The notes under the pieces: model-generated
Told to the model about the DNA's origin: nothing
Database searches by the model: none
Seen by the model: only the letters and a program-made list of their open reading frames with translations
Made by a program: the position numbers and the translations under genes
Shown: piece after piece, positions 60,117-64,000 of the stretch
Layout: every line of letters begins with the position of its first letter
How positions within the stretch are numbered: the first letter of the stretch is position 1
Source: Aquarana catesbeiana
Lineage: Eukaryota; Chordata; Amphibia; Anura; Ranidae
Assembly (NCBI RefSeq): GCF_042186555.1
Contig: NC_133329.1
Location: 73,306,057 to 73,370,056 of the forward strand
Reading direction: 5' to 3'
DNA length: 64,000 nt

Positions 60117-61990
60117 GTGGTTAGAAGAGTGGGTGATGTGTGACATAAGCTTCTAAATGTTGTGCATAAAATGCCAGGACAGTTCAAAACCCCCCCAAAT
60201 GACCCCATTTTGGAAAGTAGACACCCCAAGCTATTTGCTGAGAGGCATGTTGAGTCCATGGAATATTTTATTTTTTGACACAAGTTGCGGGAAAGTGACA
60301 ATTTTTTTTTTTTTTGCACAAAGTTGTCACTAAATGATATATTGCTCAAACATGCCATGGGAATATGTGAAATTACACCCCAAAATACTTTCTGTTGCTT
60401 CTCCTGAGTACGGAGATACCACATGTGTGAGACTTTTGGGGAGCCTAGCCACGTACGGGACCCCGAAAACCAAGCACTGCCTTCAGGCTTTCTAAGGGCG
60501 TAAATTTTTGATTTCAGTCTTCACTGCCTATCACAGTTTCGGAGGCCGTGGAATGCCCAGATGGCACAAACCACCCCCAAATGACCCCATTTTGGAAAAT
60601 AGACACCCAAAGCTATTTGCTGAGAGGTATAGTGAGTATTTTGCAGACCTCACTTTTTGTCACAAACTTTTGAAAATTGAAAAAAGAAAAAAAAAATACG
60701 TTTTTCTTGTCTTTCTTCATTTTCAAAAACAAATGAGAGCTGCAAAATACTCACCATGCCTCTCAGCAAATAGCTTGGGGTGTCTACTTTCCAAAATGGG
60801 GTCATTTGGGGGGGTTTTGTGCCATCTGGGCATTTTATGGCCTTCAAAACTGTGATAGGTAGTGAGGAGTGAAATCACAACTTTCCGCCCTTAGAAATCC
60901 TGAAGGCGGTGCTTGGATTTCGGGGCCCCGTACGCGGCTAGGCTCCCAAAAAGTCCCACACATGTGGTATCCCCGTACTCAGGAGAATCAGCAGAATGTA
61001 TTTTGGGGTGCAATTCCACATATGCCCATGGCCTGTGTGAGCAATATATCATTTAGTGCCAACTTTGTGCAAAAAAAAAAAAAAATTGTCACTTTCCCGC
61101 AACTTGTGTCAAAAAATAAAATATTCCATGGACTCAACATGCCTCTCAGCAAATAGCTTGGGGTGTCTACTTTCCAAAATGGGGTCATTTGGGGGGGTTT
61201 TGTGCCATCTGGGCATTTTATGGCCTTCAAAACTGTGATAGGTAGTGAGGAGTGAAATCACAACTTTCCGCCCTTAGAAATCCTGAAGGCGGTGCTTGGT
61301 TTTCGGGGCCCCGTACGCGGCTAGGCTCCCAAAAAGTCCCACACATGTGGTATCCCCATACTCAGGATAATCAGCAGTATGTATTTTGGGGTGCAATTCC
61401 ACATATGCCCATGGCCTGTGTGAGCAATATATCATTTAGTGCCAACTTTGTGCAAAAAAAAAAAAAAAATTGTCACTTTCCCGCAACTTGTGTCAAAAAA
61501 TAAAATATTCCATGGACTCAACATGCCTCTCAGCAAATAGCTTGGGGTGTCTACTTTCCAAAATGGGGTCATTTGGGGGGGGCTGTGCCATCTTGGCATT
61601 TTATGGCCTTCAAAACTGTGATAGGTAATGAGGAGTGAAATCAAAAATTTATGCCCTTAGAAAGCCTGAAGGCGGTGCTTGGATTTCGGGGCCCCGTACG
61701 CGGCTAGGCTCCCAAAAAGTTCCACATATGTGGTATGCCCGTACTCAGGAGAAGCAGCAGAATGTATTTTGGGGTGTAATTCCACATATGCCCATGGCCT
61801 GTGTGAGCAATATATCATTTAGTGACAACTTTTTGTAATTTTTTTTTTTTTTTTGTCATTATTCAATCACTTGGGCCAAAAAAAATAAATATTCAATGGG
61901 TTCAACATGTGCCTCAGCAATTTCCTTGGGGTGTCTACTTTCCAAAATGGGGTCATTTGGGGGGGTTTTGTACTGCCCTGCCATTTTAGC
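60117..61990. repeat. 383-bp satellite in inverted arrangement
   Basis: Direct copies start at GGGGTGTCTACTTTCC near 60777, 61160, 61543 and 61927. Upstream, 60117-60680 carries about 1.5 copies in reverse orientation, with the symmetry centre near 60686. Key block: CCCGTACGCGGCTAGGCTCC. Confidence 0.9.
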
Positions 61991-62447
61991 ACCTCATGAA
62001 ATGACGACATAGGCAGTCATAAACTAAAAGCTGTGTAAATTCCAGAAAATGTACCCTAGTTTGAAGACGCTATAACTTTTGCGCAAACCAATAAATATAC
62101 GCTTATTGACTTTTTTTTACCAAAGACATGTGGCCAAATACATTTTGGCCTAAATGTATGACTAAAATTGAGTTTATTGGATTTTTTTTATAACAAAAAG
62201 TAGAAAATATCATTTTTTTTTCAAAATTTTCGGTCTTTTTCCGTTTATAGCGCAAAAAATAAAAACGGCAGAGGTGATCAAATAGCATCAAAAGAAAGCT
62301 CTATTTGTGGGAAGAAAAGGACGCAAATTTCGTTTGGGTACAGCATTGCATGACCGCGCAATTAGCAGTTAAATCGACGCAGTGCCAAATTGTAAAAAGT
62401 GCTCTGGTCAGGAAGGGGGTAAATTCTTCCGGGGCTGAAGTGGTTAA
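61991..62447 (-). mobile_element. Right end of the piggyBac element, MITE-like
   Basis: Reading on the minus strand from TTAACCACTTCAGCCCCGG it has the same blocks as the MITEs (CCCACAAATAGAGCTTTC, TTTGCGCTATAA). It continues into the satellite without an intervening TTAA. Confidence 0.75.
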
Positions 62448-62762
62448 GGCATAAATGGACCACTGTCACACTGCTCTGCGGGAAGAGGTCATCTGATATC
62501 CCGGGATCCGGAGCAGGCTGAGAGATCCGTGCTTTGATGGCAGAATCAGCGGAAATGTTCCCCAATAAAAGGAATGAGAAAGGAATCTAAGAGCGATCCG
62601 TTTGCAAAGTCTTTCCCCAAAAAATTTATTTAAAACACATGAGGGTTAAAAGCGCTCAGCAGTGCTATGTTACATAAGAAAGTATTAAAACGATAAATGC
62701 AGTCTGTCCGGAGCGGGACAGCTGTTCACTTGAGATGGTTGCGGGTGATGTCGGCGGTAATA

Positions 62763-62816
62763 CTCCACCCCGTAGGCGGCGTTACGTCACTGGGGACTTC
62801 ATCAGCAAGGGTAGAG
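62763..62816 (-). ncRNA. Degenerate hammerhead-type motif of the second PLE
   Basis: On the minus strand: CTCTACCC, core CTGATGA, short stem II GTC/GAC, then GTAAC where GAAAC is expected, and later GGGGTGGAG pairing with CTCTACCC for stem I. Loss of the GAAA box and of the GTC triplet suggests inactivity. Confidence 0.45.
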
Positions 62817-63242
62817 CACGCCCATCACCCAGAGACTTATATACTCTAACTGAATAACCAACGGGAGTGACAGAGCACCGGAAACAGAAGCTGAGAAAAC
62901 TGGGGACATTATCCCAGGACACAGTAAAATTTTAAAAAATAATAAAAACTAAGTAAAACTTATAATGCTAATATACATCCCAAAGATAGGATCCCAGAAA
63001 TAGGATTCTGTATATGCACGGTCTATATATAGGGGTACTGAAAAATCATTATAAGACAAATAAAATAAATACTTAAAACACCACCCGCAGCCATCTCTTA
63101 CAATGAATTAGAATTTTTTTTTTTAAAACCACATTGCAACCACATAGCACTAGCATATAGGTGAATAAAAAAATAAGATTCCACAGCTCAACAACTGGAA
63201 ATAAGAAATTAATCAGTAATTTTAAAACCAGATTACGTTCGA

Positions 63243-63563
63243 TCATTTATTAGAAATAAAACAATTAAGATCGAACTCAACATTTAGTCCTCTGGGGACT
63301 GACACCCTGGTTTCATGTATCCAGAAGGATTCTCTTTGACTAAGTTGCCTGATAAAATTACCCCCCCTCCAATGTTTCGTAACTTTTTCTATACCCCAAA
63401 ATACCAATTTTTTTGGGTCCCTGTTATGGCACAATCTTAAGTGTTTAGAGACAGAGTGAGTTTTGAGGCCTCGTTTAATGTTATTAACATGCTCTGAGAT
63501 GTGGACCCCCATTGGTCTCGAAGTTCGCCCCACGTACTGGAGGCCACATTCACACTGCAGCAT
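63243..63563 (-). pseudogene. GIY-YIG endonuclease remnant of the second PLE
   Basis: Contains CGLQYVGRTSRPMGVHISEH, the GIY-YIG core with the conserved Arg, and a C-terminal part FWIHETRVSVPRGLN with the family's W and LN ending. Open for 106 codons to a stop at 63243. The upstream parts are in other frames, so the polyprotein is broken. Confidence 0.8.
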
Positions 63564-63602
63564 GTATACTACGCCAACAGTGTCGCATGTAATAAGATTT
63601 TT

Positions 63603-64000
63603 TTATTTTTGATAAGTTTTACCGGTGGCATTGGCAGAAAAATCCTTCTTCCTCTTATTATTAAATTTACAGTGCCTGCATGCTGGGCATTTTCCGCATG
63701 CGTAGAAACCAGACATAAAATTAAAGATGCGGTTTTCTTTAATAACAGGGGGGTCCACTACATCCGGGGCTAATAGATCTCGTAAGGTGGGTGGGCGTCT
63801 ATAGATAAATCTCGGGCGTAATGGGAGAGTGGGTCCCAGGATATTGTCTTTTTCAGGATATCCCAATGTTTTAAAATAATTTTCTCTATTTTCTTATACT
63901 GAATATTATAATCAAGGATTATCCTAAATTGGGAGTCCTCCTGGGTCCCATTTTTATTCCTAGTAGAGACTCCTACCAGAGTGGATCTATCGAGGGAGCC
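63603..64000 (-). pseudogene. PLE linker region between reverse transcriptase and endonuclease
   Basis: The open frame 63866-63603 shows RPRFIYRRPPTLRDLLAP and a Cys cluster (ACGKCPACRHC), typical of the PLE linker. Above 63866 the frame shifts by one base and continues with YKKIEKIILKHWDIL towards the edge. The catalytic reverse-transcriptase motifs would lie beyond 64000. Confidence 0.75.

Larger units (their letters stand above)
53987..62447 (+). mobile_element. piggyBac-type transposon, 8.46 kb, candidate autonomous
   Basis: TTAA at 53987 and 62444. Ends TTAACCACTTGCCGACCGCC and (right, read inwards) TTAACCACTTCAGCCCCGG share the first ten bases. It encodes one open transposase and carries two repeat blocks. 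Host sequence on both sides belongs to one Penelope-like element. An alternative is a shorter piggyBac with other TTAA elements fused to its right side, but I see no internal TTAA junction that proves this. Confidence 0.65.
62448..64000 (-). mobile_element. Second Penelope-like element, right part, runs off the window
   Basis: Minus-strand element with endonuclease and zinc-binding linker remnants (63243-63866), followed towards lower coordinates by a non-coding 3' part with a degenerate hammerhead. Different lineage from the units 1-3 PLE, as sequence similarity is limited to motifs. Confidence 0.75.

Noticed and set aside
57872..61990. Regularly spaced repeats reminiscent of a CRISPR array
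   Set aside because: Units are 360 and 383 bp of continuous repeat without unique spacers, in a eukaryotic transposon.

Overview
The window looks like a repeat-dense vertebrate genome, most likely a frog (ranid-like anuran). That assignment is inference. It rests on immunoglobulin C1-type exons resembling amphibian NCR3LG1/SIRP-like receptors, Penelope-like elements with hammerhead-type motifs, abundant TTAA-flanked piggyBac-type short elements, a Gmr1-like Ty3/gypsy element and Tc1 relics. I see no bacterial-style operons, rRNA, tRNA or CRISPR.

Region 1 (1-39660) is a tandem array of four units of about 9-11 kb. Each unit carries two intact Ig-domain exons in the same order on the + strand: exon A (294 nt) and exon B (348 nt). 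Both have AG/GT splice borders and phase 1 at both ends. Units 2-4 begin with a truncated, minus-strand Gmr1-like retrotransposon (gag with a SCAN-like segment, zinc knuckle, protease, integrase) and its LTR, then A, intron, B. All three internal unit junctions show the same breakpoint: an interspersed repeat behind exon B joined to the middle of the integrase. Unit 4 alone continues past that breakpoint into single-copy sequence. This is the signature of a tandem duplication that was later re-amplified. Later insertions differ between units (LTR MITE in 2-4, Penelope element in 1-3, hAT in 4, different TTAA elements in 3 and 4), which allows the history to be ordered and shows mosaicism.

Region 2 (39661-53986) follows the array. 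It holds two further Ig exons, C (45609-45971) and D (47674-47973), again phase 1-1. D is a diverged relative of A. They are set among nested TTAA elements, a Tc1 transposase relic, hAT elements and palindromic MITEs. The simplest reading is one multi-Ig gene on the + strand with domain order (A-B)x4-C-D inside the window. Its signal peptide, first domain, transmembrane segment and tail were not found and would lie outside or be too short to recognise.

Region 3 (53987-62447) is an 8.46-kb TTAA-flanked piggyBac-type element with an open 654-codon transposase (DDD residues present, Cys-rich C-terminus), a 360-bp tandem repeat and a 383-bp satellite arranged as an inverted repeat. Its two ends match the two ends of several short TTAA elements elsewhere in the window, so it is a candidate autonomous partner. 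It sits inside a second, minus-strand Penelope-like element that runs off the right edge (62448-64000).

Most open frames outside the Ig exons and the piggyBac transposase are transposon remnants or chance frames.
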